Position numbers and translations under genes: made by a program | Origin: Cryptomeria japonica | Taxonomy: Eukaryota > Streptophyta > Pinopsida > Cupressales > Cupressaceae | DNA: 64,000 nucleotides | Direction: 5' to 3' | Assembly (NCBI RefSeq): GCF_030272615.1 | Contig: NC_081414.1 | Span: 308,925,164 to 308,989,163 of the forward strand | The notes under the pieces: generated by a model | Told to the model about the DNA's origin: nothing | The model's input: the letters and a program-made list of their open reading frames with translations, nothing else | The model's database searches: none | Shown: one piece after another, positions 48,821 through 58,187 of the stretch | Layout of the letters: each line of letters opens with the position of its first letter | Numbering within the stretch: the first letter of the stretch is position 1

Positions 48821-49604
48821 GGTGGCCATGGCTGAGCCGCCGCCATGGAAACCCCTGTCGCTCGTCTAAAAAAAAAGATTCATGGCCCCCGCCAATGGGT
48901 TTCGGCCCTGCGAAAATAAAATGATAATCAAAGAAATATTAAACCCTAGCCCAGGTAGGGCTAGGGTAATAAAATAAAAATAATATGTTTGATTATTTTA
49001 GTTTAGAGCCATTTTATATAAAAAAAAAATCCCTAATTAGGGATTACATGAAAATTATTTTTAAAGTTGTGGAAAAAATTTATATTTAAAATTAGTTAGG
49101 GTTTTCAATTTAGATAGACGTGGGAGTTTTAATTCCAATTAATTATTTTTAGAACTAACTATTTGTGAAGCCTTAAATTAAATAGAAGGGGAAAACTAAT
49201 TCCTTGAAAACTTAATTTGACTTTGGAAAGATAATTTTCCTCATCGAATAATGTCTTTTAGAAATTAATTTGACACGTTAATCCATTAAATTAATTAATG
49301 ATTTAAAATGTCTTTTAGACAATATGGATTCATTGGAGATCAATTTTATTATCTACGTCTACCTTTTCAATGAGTTTAATAAATTAAACTAACGACTATA
49401 TTGGATGAGAAAATAAATTAAAACATTTAGTTTTCCGCAAATGAATTTTAATTAAGTTTCGATACTTAGTTAGTATCAGAGTTAGTTCAATTTTTGTTAT
49501 GGCCAACGTGTTAACACATGTCGTGATAGCGAACTTTGTTAATTAACTAGTCATTTAAAAAAAAAAAAATCATTCCATTTTTGCCCTAATTTTTGGGCAT
49601 GACA

Positions 49605-49910
49605 CTTAACTGGATCTGTTCCTAATAGGACATTATTTTATAATCTTCTAACAAGGCTTGGCTCCTAATAGGGTGAACTTCAGAAGAGTTCAAAATACTT
49701 GTGGGTATTCATCCCCACTAAGGTTTTTCCAATTTGGGTTTTCACATGAAAAATCATTGTGTCAAGTGGTGAATGATTTTTTGGATGTGTTTTTGATATG
49801 GTTGATTTGAATGACTTGTAAATCTGCATAGATATATTTGAATGACCGAAAATGATCTGAAACATGTTTTTACCAGTATTAGTGTAGTGGTTTAAGGTTT
49901 TTTCAAATGG
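49605..49910 (+). repeat. 306-bp flank duplication, right copy
   Basis: The same 306 bp directly after Gypsy-2. Both copies share changes not found in the Copia-3 5' LTR (for example AGGACATT for AGGATATT and GATTTTTTGG for GATTTTGTGG), so they descend from one LTR or very close relatives. Confidence 0.9.
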
Positions 49911-50134
49911 TAAATAAGTTTCATGATCTGTTGTATTATGTCACTTAGTATTAGGACAACCGATAAAGTTTAACAGTCTAGTTGCAGATTTGTCTGAGTG
50001 TCTAAACCGGTATTCTTTATGAGTTGATTTAGAGTTGAAAATTTGTTTTGTGAAAGTTAAGTTTATTTTTTATATACTGATTCACCCCCCCTCTCAATAG
50101 TTGACTAGATCTTTATAGTTTCATCATATTATCA
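49605..50134 (+). repeat. Copia-3 3' LTR, right piece
   Basis: Begins CTTAACTGGATCTG directly after the Gypsy-2 LTR. Its first 306 bp repeat the last 306 bp before Gypsy-2, and it then runs on to ...CATATTATCA. It therefore starts about 300 bp upstream of where the left piece stopped. Confidence 0.9.
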
Positions 50135-50139
50135 GTTGA

Positions 50140-50993
50140 AAGTGCACATGGCCCTCCGAAAAAATCCACGTGCTGAAAAGGGTTTTTTTGAATCTGTAAA
50201 TGGAGTCTAATCCTGCAATTACAAATGTGCACTTGCAACCTACACATAGAAAAGAAGGGAAGAAGGGTTGTGCATAGGGGTTTGCCTCAATCAAACACCG
50301 ATTGAGGAATCAACCTTGAAAGAAAGTAATTGCAAATACTTAAATGTAAATGTAGGAAATGTATACCTTGTAGATCTACAATTGATGATGATTTTTTCTT
50401 TTCTTGTTGAATGTAATCACAAATGTTGTATGAAATGGCATGTAACATGAGAAAACCCTAACATACACACATGCTTGCAAATGAATGGTGTAATGTTACT
50501 CCAATGGATGAATGAAGAAGACACATGAAGAAGAGAACTTTGTGGATGCTTGAAGACTTAAATGCTTGATGAAGACCTTTCACTTGAATTTCGTTTATTC
50601 TCCTTATCTTGCTAATGTATCACATCTATTGTGTATTTCATCTCTTTCAAATGAGGGAGTTGAATCTCCTTTTATACATGCCCAAGAGAATTAATTTTCA
50701 TCCATCAAAGGCTGACAAAGGGAGATTGAAATCCCAGAAGGGAAAATTAAGCAAAAGGGGCCAGATGGACCCATCTTAGGGCCTCCCTAAGAGGGGAGAT
50801 AGGGGTGCCATGCCCCTATCCTACCCTATCTTGGGGCTTGGACAAGGTCATGAGGCAGCATAAGGGTTTAAACAAGGGGATACTTTAGCTGAAAGCACAA
50901 AGAGAGGTCTCAATTGAGAGAGAGATGCAGTCGCTTAGTTGAGGACCTAAAATGTGGTTGAAATTATGGGGGTCACAATTTTAGGACACTACA
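50140..50993 (-). repeat. Gypsy-1 right LTR, second part
   Basis: Resumes at AAGTGCACATGGCCCTCCGA, equivalent to about 22370 in the left LTR, after GTTGA (50135-50139). It ends ACACTACA, followed by GGTAC. A 60-codon + frame at 50268-50450 lies inside the LTR and is not considered a gene. Confidence 0.88.
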
Positions 50994-50998
50994 GGTAC

Positions 50999-51470
50999 CT
51001 AATTTGTAATTGAATATATCTTCATTGTAACCTCTGAGTGGGTCCTCGGAGATAGGGGTTGGTTCTCGTTTGGGTTGGTGCCCATAAAAATTAGGGGTTG
51101 GTGCTCCTTGGGTTGGTGCTTGGTGCCCTAAAGCTAAGGGTTGGTTCTCATTTGGGTTGGTTCCCATAAACATTATGGGTTGGTTCTCCTTGGGGTGGTG
51201 CCCTAAATGTTTTAATCGGTTTTACTTGTGAGGCTAGATTGGAGCAGTAGACTCTAGCACCATTTCTCACCGAGGTTTTTCTTCACCATGGGTTTTCCTC
51301 GTACATTCTGATGTTATGGATATGTCTCTTATGTGTGTGTGCTCATGTGTTAAATACCTCTTCTCATAGTCGTGTGATTATAATTATTAAAGAATAGATC
51401 TATTAGAAGTCAAAGTTTTAATTGATTACCATTGATTCACCCCCTCTCAGTGGTCCATTGTGTTCCAATA
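50999..51470 (+). repeat. Copia-2 3' LTR, second part
   Basis: Continues the LTR interrupted at 22024 (CTAATTTGTAATTGAATATA is identical to the 5' LTR at about 13373) and ends GTGTTCCAATA, the final CA having become TA. GCCAT follows at 51471-51475. It contains a local repeat expansion (51053-51212) absent from the 5' LTR. Confidence 0.9.
51053..51212 (+). repeat. About 40-bp tandem repeat inside Copia-2 LTR
   Basis: Four variants of a GGGTTGGTTCTC...TTGGGTTGGTGCCC unit start at about 51055, 51093, 51136 and 51174. The 5' LTR has a single copy at about 13430-13460, so the array grew after insertion. Confidence 0.75.
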
Positions 51471-51475
51471 GCCAT
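51471..51475. other. Target site duplication GCCAT (right), Copia-2
   Basis: Matches 10659-10663 and marks the outer right edge of the nest. Confidence 0.92.
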
Positions 51476-52893
51476 ATTATGGTCTGACCATTTTCATAAG
51501 AAGGAGAAATAATGTGTCATGGAAATTATCTCGGCCTAATAGTTTCATATGTCACCCTGTCAACAGCCACGTTGGCAAGCTCGTTGGCCTCCTTGTTTTC
51601 TTCCCTATAAACATGATTGATACTAAAAATTTTGAAGAATTTTAATAGCTCCAAAGCTTTGTCCATCAATTCACCCAATTTCCATTTGGGTTTTTCACCT
51701 TTCCTAACCGTATTTGTAACTAGAGAAAAATCCCCTTCAATTTCTAACTTCTCGACTTTAACATATTTCCAGAATAGCAAGCCCTTGATAAGCGCTAAGA
51801 ATTCTACCACATTGTTAGTTCTATTCTCAAGTGTAATAACTAATGTGCCCACTACTTCACCATCCCACTAATTGACTATGCAACCTACACCGAAAGTGCC
51901 AAGGTTACCTCTAGCAACCCCATAAAAATTTAGTTTGAACCAACCATGCACTAGGGGTTTCCAAATAGATTGATCTCTTGATTTTTGTGTCTCTAAACCA
52001 CCCAGCCTGACAAAGGGGGGGATTTTCAATCCATTCCACCTAATCCTCATCCTACCATCCCAATCTATGAATATCCTTTTTTTACGATGAATAGAAACTC
52101 CGTAATTAGTAGTTTCTATTATAGCTTCCTCAACCTTATTCAATAAGCTTTCCTAACACATTGCTTTATCCTTGAAAATTCTCATATTCCTTTCCTTTCA
52201 TAGTTCACATAAAGGAATGAATGGACTTGTAATCTGTAAACTCCCAAGTATCCCCATACTAGTTCTAATAGGTCATTGTTTGAATAAACTCATAACATCA
52301 TTAGGTAGTGTAGTTATACAAACTAATTTAGCACAAAGCCACCTCCAACAAGCCTGCAAGTAAAAACATCCTAAGAGAAAGTGGTTCATAATTTCCTCAT
52401 GAATCTTACACAAAACACATCTAGAAGGGCCTTCATATCCCATCATCTTGAATATTTTTGTTGTTAGAATGTTAGATTCTAGACAGCGACACAAACAAAT
52501 GTTCTGACCTTTGGTAGGAAATACTTGCTCCTGCATAACTAGATTAGGATCTTTGATTCATCCAAATTCTCTTTAACTAAAACTTATCCATCCTTAGCAT
52601 TAAACTGACCCAAGTCGGTGATTTCCCATGCCAATCTATCCTCCCCCTATCTAGGAGTAATATTCTTGTTATTTAATGTCATTTTTAGTGTCTTTATCTC
52701 AACAACAAGAAGGGGCAGATTAGATAATTAGTCCCTCCACTTCCATCCAAGAGTTGAATTATTGTTAAATGTGACCGCATAATCATTGAGATGACTCCCC
52801 CAATTAAGTTTTAGATATTCTTTTGTTTGACCTATATCTATAATACTATCTAGACTAGGGTAGTCACCTCATGAATCTTCCCAAAATAAGGCC
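51476..52893 (-). pseudogene. L1-type LINE, 3' part of ORF2 (zf-RVT and RNase H)
   Basis: On the minus strand the order is: end of the RT region (52890-52560; DRLAWEITDLGQFNAKDG, a linker typical of plant LINEs); zf-RVT zinc-binding domain (52536-52273; CVLCKIHEEIMNHFLLGC...WRWLC); then RNase H (about 52040-51526). In RNase H, WFKLNFYGVARGN shows the first catalytic Asp replaced by Tyr (normally LNFDG). NNVVEF and IEGDFSLV keep the next Glu and Asp, and YREENKEANELANVAVD closes the domain. The frame is constant from 52536 to 51526 except for stops; a single TAG separates the two RNase H pieces. The 5' part is cut off by Copia-4, and the 3' flank continues across the nest at 10658 leftward. 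Confidence 0.82.
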
Positions 52894-54253
52894 TGTTGGC
52901 ATCTGCATGAAGATTGCATCAATGATATGTTATGTTGTCATTGATGTCAATTAACCAGTAATGATATTGTTGTAATATTGTTATTGTAACCGGTAGGAAT
53001 AATTTGTGGAGTGAACTGGTAACCGATGTAAACCTTATCTATTGATGTAACTGATAAACCCTACCTGTTGTTCTTGATAAACCCTACCCGATTAAGTTTG
53101 GTGAATTGGTTATATTGGTTTATGATCTAATGATCAGCGGTAATGATTATGACACGTATGATTATTGTATGAAGATAATTTCAAGAGATTTTGGTGAGTT
53201 GTTTTAATAGTTTTTGTTTAGGGAATCACAAAATGTATTGCATCTAATACAAAGCACGTGATGAGTTACTAAGTATGATGAAGTGGTGATCAAGGAGCGA
53301 TCAAGGTTTTCTTGATTGATGTACAAAGATTGATATGTAATCCAGTGGTCATACTTGAACTGATTTAGTTGTAATCTCTATGAGAATTAGGTTTATGTTG
53401 TGTTACCAACCTGACTAATTTATTTATAAGGTCAATGAAGTTGTTTAGTTTAATGAGTTGGCAAAGAGATAGACAAGATTAGTTGAGTATGTGGTTGCTG
53501 AATCGGATAATCTATTTGAAGTTTGAGTAAAGGCAGATAGGAGCATGACATAGATCTGATCAAGCAAGTGTAGTGCTATTCAGATAGATCAGCAAACTCC
53601 TGTTGTTTTCTAACAATTACAGCAAAATTGAAATCCCCTAACTAGGTAAGCTCTAACAAGCTTGGTGTTATTCAAATCCTCTAACAAGGTGATCCACTAG
53701 CTTGGATTTTCAAATCCTCTATCAAGGTTACTCCTTACAAGGTATTACTTCTAACAAGGCATTGTAGTCAATCCCTTAAGCGGGTAATTCCTAATAGGAT
53801 CAGTTCTTAACCAGACTTTTTGTAAAACTTTAACAAGCTAGGCTCCTAATAGGGCGAACTTCAGAAGAGTTTAGATAGTTATCTTGTGAGTCTCATCTCA
53901 CCGTGGTTTTTACCAATTTGGGTTTCCATGTCAAAAATATTTGTGTCAAGTGGTGAATTTTTTTGTGGTTATGTTTTCATGGTTGATTTACTTAACTACT
54001 TAACTACTTTGATAAGTCATGATAACTGAAAGCATTGAGAAATGAAGAAGTTGTTTATTGTTAATTTATTGTAATAGTCAATTGGTTTATCTTATGAGTT
54101 TTTATCTTGATAGAGGTATTACATTGTTAGTTCTAAGTTTACTTTGAGAGATTAATTTTTAAGATTGGTGAAGTTTCTATCAGTTTTCTATCTATTGATT
54201 CACCCACCCCTCTCAGTAGTTGATGAGATACGTATTCTTTCATCATACCATCA
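52894..54253 (+). repeat. Copia-4 5' LTR
   Basis: 1360 bp, TGTTGGCATCTGCATGAAG to ...TCATCATACCATCA. It contains the same CTAACAAGGT/CTAATAGGGC word array (53630-53860) as Copia-3 and Copia-5, and CCACCCCTCTCAGTAGTTG near the end. Confidence 0.88.
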
Positions 54254-54275
54254 CTTGGTATCGGAGCATACAGGT
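54254..54275 (+). promoter_or_regulatory. Copia-4 primer binding site
   Basis: CTTGGTATCGGAGCATACAG follows the LTR. It is the TGGTATCAGAGC motif with one A-to-G change. Confidence 0.75.
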
Positions 54276-54323
54276 CCTCTAATGTCTAAAGCCTAACAGC
54301 TTGAGGTAAAGATCTTGCAGATC

Positions 54324-55148
54324 ATGATGAAGAAGGAAGGTCCAAAGTTTAATAGAGAGAACTACAGGATATGGAGTGACAGAATGGAAATTTACATCAA
54401 GAGTTTGGGAAGCCAGTATTGGGAACATGTTGATGTTAAGTATGTTGCACCTATTGGGATGTTAACTGATGATAAGAAGAAAGAGCAACAAGAAAATCAT
54501 AAAGCATTGGAGGCTATTTTGAGTTCTTTGTCTAATGTAGAGTATGTAGATGTTCATGGTCTTGAAACTGCATATGAGGTATGGAAAAAACTTGAAGACA
54601 TTTATAGCGGTGATGACCATTTTAATATTGTTAAAGAAGAGATGTCAGACCAAAAGGCATTAGTATCTAGGATGGATAACTCTGATGATTGGATCATTGA
54701 TAGTGGATGTTCACATCAGATGACCGGTGATCGGAGCAAATTTCTTTCTCTGAAGGAATTTGATGGCGGAGCTGTAAGATATGGTAATGATTCACCCTAC
54801 ATGGTTAAAGGTAAGGGAACTATTTCTCTTAATAGAAAGAGTAGTGCGGATGATGTCTACTGGGTTGAAGGTTTAAAGCACAATATTTTGAGTGTGGCAC
54901 AACTCAATGCTAGAGGATACCCATTAGAGTTTAAAAATGGTATGTGTAAAATCTATGACAACAAAGGTGAACTGATTGCAGTCGGGAAGCAAACTAAAGG
55001 TAACTTGTTTCACCTTAATCCTAAAGTCAACAACTATTTAATTGCAAAGATAAATGATAGTTGGCTTTGGCATAGGAGATTTTTTCATATAAACTTTGAT
55101 AACATTGTTAAAGTGAGTAAGTCCAAGACAGTGAGAGGTTTTCCTTAG
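54324..55148 (+). pseudogene. Copia-4 gag-protease internal fusion, open 274 codons
   Basis: From the ATG at 54324 (MMKKEGPKFNRENYRIWSD) the gag N-terminus runs to YSGDDHFNIVKEE and then passes straight into MSDQKALVSRMDNSDDWIIDSGCSHQMTGD, the protease with its DSG motif, and on to GAG-pre-integrase (WLWHRRFFHINFDN). Compared with Copia-3 and Copia-5, the whole gag core, the zinc knuckle and the spacer (roughly 600-700 bp) are missing. The join near 54632-54642 falls in AAAGAAGAGATG-type text that resembles both sides, so it looks like a short-homology deletion. The frame is kept and no stop interrupts 274 codons. It cannot form a normal capsid because the capsid core and RNA-binding knuckle are gone. 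Confidence 0.85.
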
Positions 55149-56313
55149 TTAGACAAACTAGTTAATGTTCTATTCAAACAATGTCAGTTGGGAAAGATGA
55201 CATCCTCAACTTTCAAGAGAAAATCTTTTTCAGTGTAACATTTGTTAGATTTGGTTCATACGGATCTTTGTGGACCAATAAGAACAAAAAGTATTCAAGG
55301 TGACAGATATTTAATGATCTTCACTGATGATTTCTCAAGGATGATGTGGCTCACATTCTTTAAGAATAAGACTAAAGCTTTTGGTAAGTTCAAGGCATTC
55401 AGGGCCTTAGCTGAGAAGGAGAGCGATAAGAAGATAAAGTGTCTGAGGATAGATCAGGGTGGTGAATTTACTTCTAAGGAATTCACTAGGTATTGTGAAG
55501 AAAATAGTATCAAACAATAGCTTTCTGCACCAAGGACACCACAACAGAATGGTATCGCAGAGAGAAACAATTGGTCATTTGTTGAAGCTGCTAGGACGAT
55601 GTTGATAGAAGGAGGTGTAGCGAAAACTTTCTGGAGAGAAGCTGTCATCGCAACTGTCTACACTATGAATCGGATTCTGGTAAAGAGAGGTAAGGACAAG
55701 ACTCCTTATGAATATTGGTATAGTAGATCACCTGATGTTAGTTATTTTAGAATATTTGGAAGAAAATGTTTTATTAAGAGAGGTGATTATATAAGCAAAT
55801 TTGAGGCTCAAAGAGATGAAGGTATATTTCTTGGCTATTCCACCAAGAGTAAGGCCTACGAGTGTTTTAACATTCAGACATGGAGAATTATTGAGAGTGC
55901 TAATGTTCGAGTGGATGAAAATCCTGAAGTCTCAGAGGAAATTAATTTAGAGAAAAAGGATGTAGATCCTTGCATTTTGTTTTTGGAACCAGAAACTATG
56001 AAATCTGAAACCGGCAAAGCAAATATTAATGTACCAGTTCAACTGAAATAGTTAAATTTAGAAGAAGATGATGATAATGAAGAAGTTTAACCTAAAGATA
56101 ATGATCATGTTATTCCAAGATATGTGAGATTGAATCACAATCCTGAATAGATTATTGGGGATACGGATGTTGGAGTACTAACTAGAAGAAGAATCAAAGA
56201 GAATTCTTGCATGATCTCCACTATTAAACCAAGAACTGCTAAGGAAGCATTTGGTGATGATCATTTGGTTAAAGCTATGGAGGAGGAATTAGATCAAATT
56301 GAGAAGAACAACA
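55149..56313 (+). pseudogene. Copia-4 integrase and start of RT (broken)
   Basis: After a stop at 55146-55148 the integrase continues in three pieces. VHTDLCGP (55255), IDQGGEF (55450) and AERNN (55557) keep the three catalytic acids. A stop lies before LSAPRTP (55518), then KTFWREAVIATVYTMNRIL and the C-terminal GYSTKSKAYECFN follow. The frame from 55599 to 56051 is open. A linker with more stops leads to VIPRYVRLNHN and EELDQIEKNN, the start of RT, where the element is cut. There is no RT catalytic motif in the window for this copy. Confidence 0.83.
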
Positions 56314-58187
56314 TGTTATCACAGTTTTAAATGTGTTGGAAGTATTGCCTTTTATTTTTGAAAATCTATCAAAATTTAGAAAATTGACCTTTGTCTGCGA
56401 GTTTGTGGTTCTGAGGGTTTAGGGTTTTTACCTTTTAAAAAATATGTCTTTGAGTCGTAGTGTCTCCAGGTCTTTTATTTGCTCGTTACCTTTTTCCACT
56501 TAAGTGGAAGGGTCTGTGCATCATCAAGAGGGGGGGCTCTTTTAAGTCTAGGCCTGGGCGAGTTCTGATAAATTTTAATTTTTCCTAAGTCCTATGTCTT
56601 TTCCTATGTATCTGTCAGGTTTCCTAAAGATCGAGCAGGTTCTTGTTGATCTCACAGTTGTCGCTATACCACAACATAAAAGTGCTTGATGGTTATTTGT
56701 CACAACATGGTGACAAACCACTAGTGGTGGACTATGATCGACAGTTAATGCAACTAGTTAAGGCAAACGATTATGAAGAGATTCATTCCAACAGAGAGTC
56801 CTGGTAGTGCTGAGGTGGTAGGACAGGGACCCCAAAGCCAATTAGGTGGTGCCATGTGGTGGAGCAAAGGGTATAAGACCAAGGACCAGTGGTGGGTCCA
56901 GTGGTGATAAAATGGCAGTCAGGTGGCAAGTCATCAAACTCATAAAATGACTTATCGAACAAACCTTGGCTGCAAAGGATCTCTAAAAGGATTCACCGAA
57001 AGCATCAGTTCCATCGACATAAAGTACATTGAAGAAATCAGAACTGGTCACATCGATAAAATAAAAGGTATCGATGAAACTATGGTATCGATGAGACATG
57101 TGAATAGCTCACCGAGTGAGGAATTTTGGTCAAAAGAATAATATCAAACAAACAAATAGAACCAAAGACATGTGGTGGGTCTAGTGGTGAGTTAGGTGAT
57201 GCCCAGGTAGATCTCATGAGCAAACCAGTGGCTGACACATGGTGACACATGACAAAAGGGAGCACATCAACCAAGGTAAAGGTCAGGCAGATCAAGGAAG
57301 ATTAGACGGTGATGCGAAAGATCCAATGGTGGTCGCTATACCACAATGGAAAGAAGCTTGATGGCTAATGAGTGATACTTGGCAATCAAGAACATGTGGA
57401 AAGGTGAGTGGTTCAAGTGTTAAGGATCAAGCAGGTTTGAGCCAATCTAACAGTTGTCGCTATACCACGAGATGAAGGTTCTCGTTGGTTATCCCCTACA
57501 ACATAGCGACTGGCAAGGTGGCAATTGAGGTGGTCATCTAGGTGGGCTCAGAATGAATCAGGATGTGCCACGTGGTAGAACGTAGAAGAAGAACCAGGGT
57601 GGGCTCAAGTCTAGTGACAAGTCCAAGTGGCGAGTAGGTGGATCCAAAGGAAAATCACAGGGTGACATGTGGCCGACCCACTAGTAGAAAGAGTATCCCA
57701 GACAAATTAACAAGTGGGAAAGTCAAGGAAGATCTAATGGTTAGAGGGATGATCCAACGGTGGTCGCTATACCATGATGGAAAGTATCTTGATGGCTAAT
57801 CAGCATGACTTGGTGACCAAGTGGTGGGACCCGACAAGAGAGAAATTCAGAGGAGAAATAAAGAACGAGCAGGTCTGATGTAGATCGATAGTTTTTGTTA
57901 TACCGTAACATAGAGATGCATGATGGTTATTCCTTGTGACATGGTGATAAACTGTTAGTGGCGGGCCCAGATAGCAGTTAAAGGTAGTAGTTAAGGTGAG
58001 TAGTTACGATGAACAACTAGTGGTAGTGGTTAAGTTTTCAAAGGTTTTAAAGATCGAGCGGTTGATAGGTGATCCAACTACTTTTGTTGTGCCACTATGT
58101 GAAGTTGCCTGACCTTTAGTCTTCGCGGATCAATGACCAAGTGGTGGGGCCTGTTTTAAGTGAGTTACTCAGGAAAGTTCAAGAGCA
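56314..58187. repeat. Unrecognised repeat, probable LTR piece
   Basis: Starts TGTTATCACAG exactly where Copia-4 breaks, as an LTR would, and is itself interrupted at 58187 by Copia-5. A core TCGCTATACCAC recurs at about 56661, 57333, 57457 and 57764, with decayed copies near 57896 and 58085. Each is followed by text like ATGGAAAGAAGCTTGATGGC and a GTGGTGGG/ACATGTGG segment, spaced about 120-670 bp apart. No frame has a recognisable domain (the 72-codon frame at 56923-57141 is not supported). I cannot name the family. Confidence 0.55.

Larger units (their letters stand above)
36575..49604 (+). mobile_element. Gypsy-2, Ty3/gypsy chromovirus (Tekay/Del-like)
   Basis: LTRs are 36575-40719 (4145 bp) and 45663-49604 (3942 bp), both TGTGAGGCCT...GGCATGACA. 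The interior (40720-45662) carries gag, protease, RT, RNase H, integrase and a C-terminal chromodomain, in gypsy order. The 4-kb LTRs and the chromodomain point to the Tekay/Del lineage of chromoviruses. LTR length differs mainly by microsatellite growth. It is the youngest and best-preserved autonomous-type element here, but it has frameshifts and stops. Its flanks do not show the usual five-base duplication. Confidence 0.92.
45663..49604 (+). repeat. Gypsy-2 3' LTR (3942 bp)
   Basis: Partner of 36575-40719 with scattered substitutions, for example CAGTCTAACATT for CAGTCTGACATT. It carries a short first TA tract (48412-48440), a longer second TA tract (about 48515-48562) than the 5' LTR, and six palindromic units instead of five. 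A roughly 21-bp insertion relative to the 5' LTR (CATGTGACCATGG region) lies near 46090. Confidence 0.93.
28192..50134 (+). mobile_element. Copia-3, Ty1/copia inserted in Gypsy-1 LTR
   Basis: The 5' LTR (28192-29577), primer site, gag, pol, polypurine tract and a 3' LTR broken into three pieces (33939-33947, 35398-36574, 49605-50134) are all present. Flanks GTCGA/GTTGA form a five-base duplication with one change; the undisturbed Gypsy-1 LTR reads GTTGA. Coding is decayed. It belongs with Copia-4 and Copia-5 by LTR and protein sequence. Two later insertions, a solo LTR and Gypsy-2, lie in its 3' LTR. Confidence 0.88.
22025..50993 (-). mobile_element. Gypsy-1, minus-strand LTR element, non-autonomous
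   Basis: The left LTR is 22025-23253. The right LTR is split into 27836-28191 and about 50140-50993 by Copia-3. The target duplication GGTAC is exact (22020-22024 and 50994-50998). Orientation is inferred as minus because a gypsy-type gag zinc knuckle reads on that strand (26139-26189) and a polypurine tract lies on the minus strand directly before the left LTR (23254-23268). The own interior is 4.6 kb and holds gag remnants and a minisatellite but no recognisable pol, so it is probably a non-autonomous derivative. Confidence 0.8.
10664..51470 (+). mobile_element. Copia-2, gag-only LTR element holding a nest
   Basis: Its own parts are the 5' LTR (10664-13724), primer site, gag (13790-16066), non-coding interior (to 19342), and a 3' LTR in two pieces (19343-22024 and about 50999-51470). 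A GCCAT duplication flanks it. After removing nested insertions the element is about 11.8 kb. No protease, integrase, RT or RNase H remnant was found between gag and the polypurine tract, so it is non-autonomous. It fits the class described as terminal-repeat retrotransposons with a gag domain (TR-GAG). Shared LTR ends, polypurine region and gag type suggest a Copia-1-like helper; that is inference. Confidence 0.85.
52894..56313 (+). mobile_element. Copia-4, 3'-truncated Ty1/copia element
   Basis: The 5' LTR (52894-54253), primer site, a short gag-protease frame, integrase and the first bases of RT are present. The sequence stops after EELDQIEKNN at 56313, where unrelated DNA starting TGTTATCACAG begins. 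RNase H and the 3' LTR are not in the window; they may lie beyond it if this is again an insertion. Protein and LTR sequences place it with Copia-3 and Copia-5. It begins inside the LINE. Confidence 0.85.

Noticed and set aside
39629-48869. Cys/His-rich frames (ALHSVR...CTAQCAA) as a zinc-binding protein
   Set aside because: They are produced by the 34-bp palindromic repeats and appear in several frames and in both LTRs.
36575-49604. A simple 5-bp target duplication for Gypsy-2
   Set aside because: AATGG on the left and CTTAA on the right do not match; the real flank relation is the 306-bp repeat.
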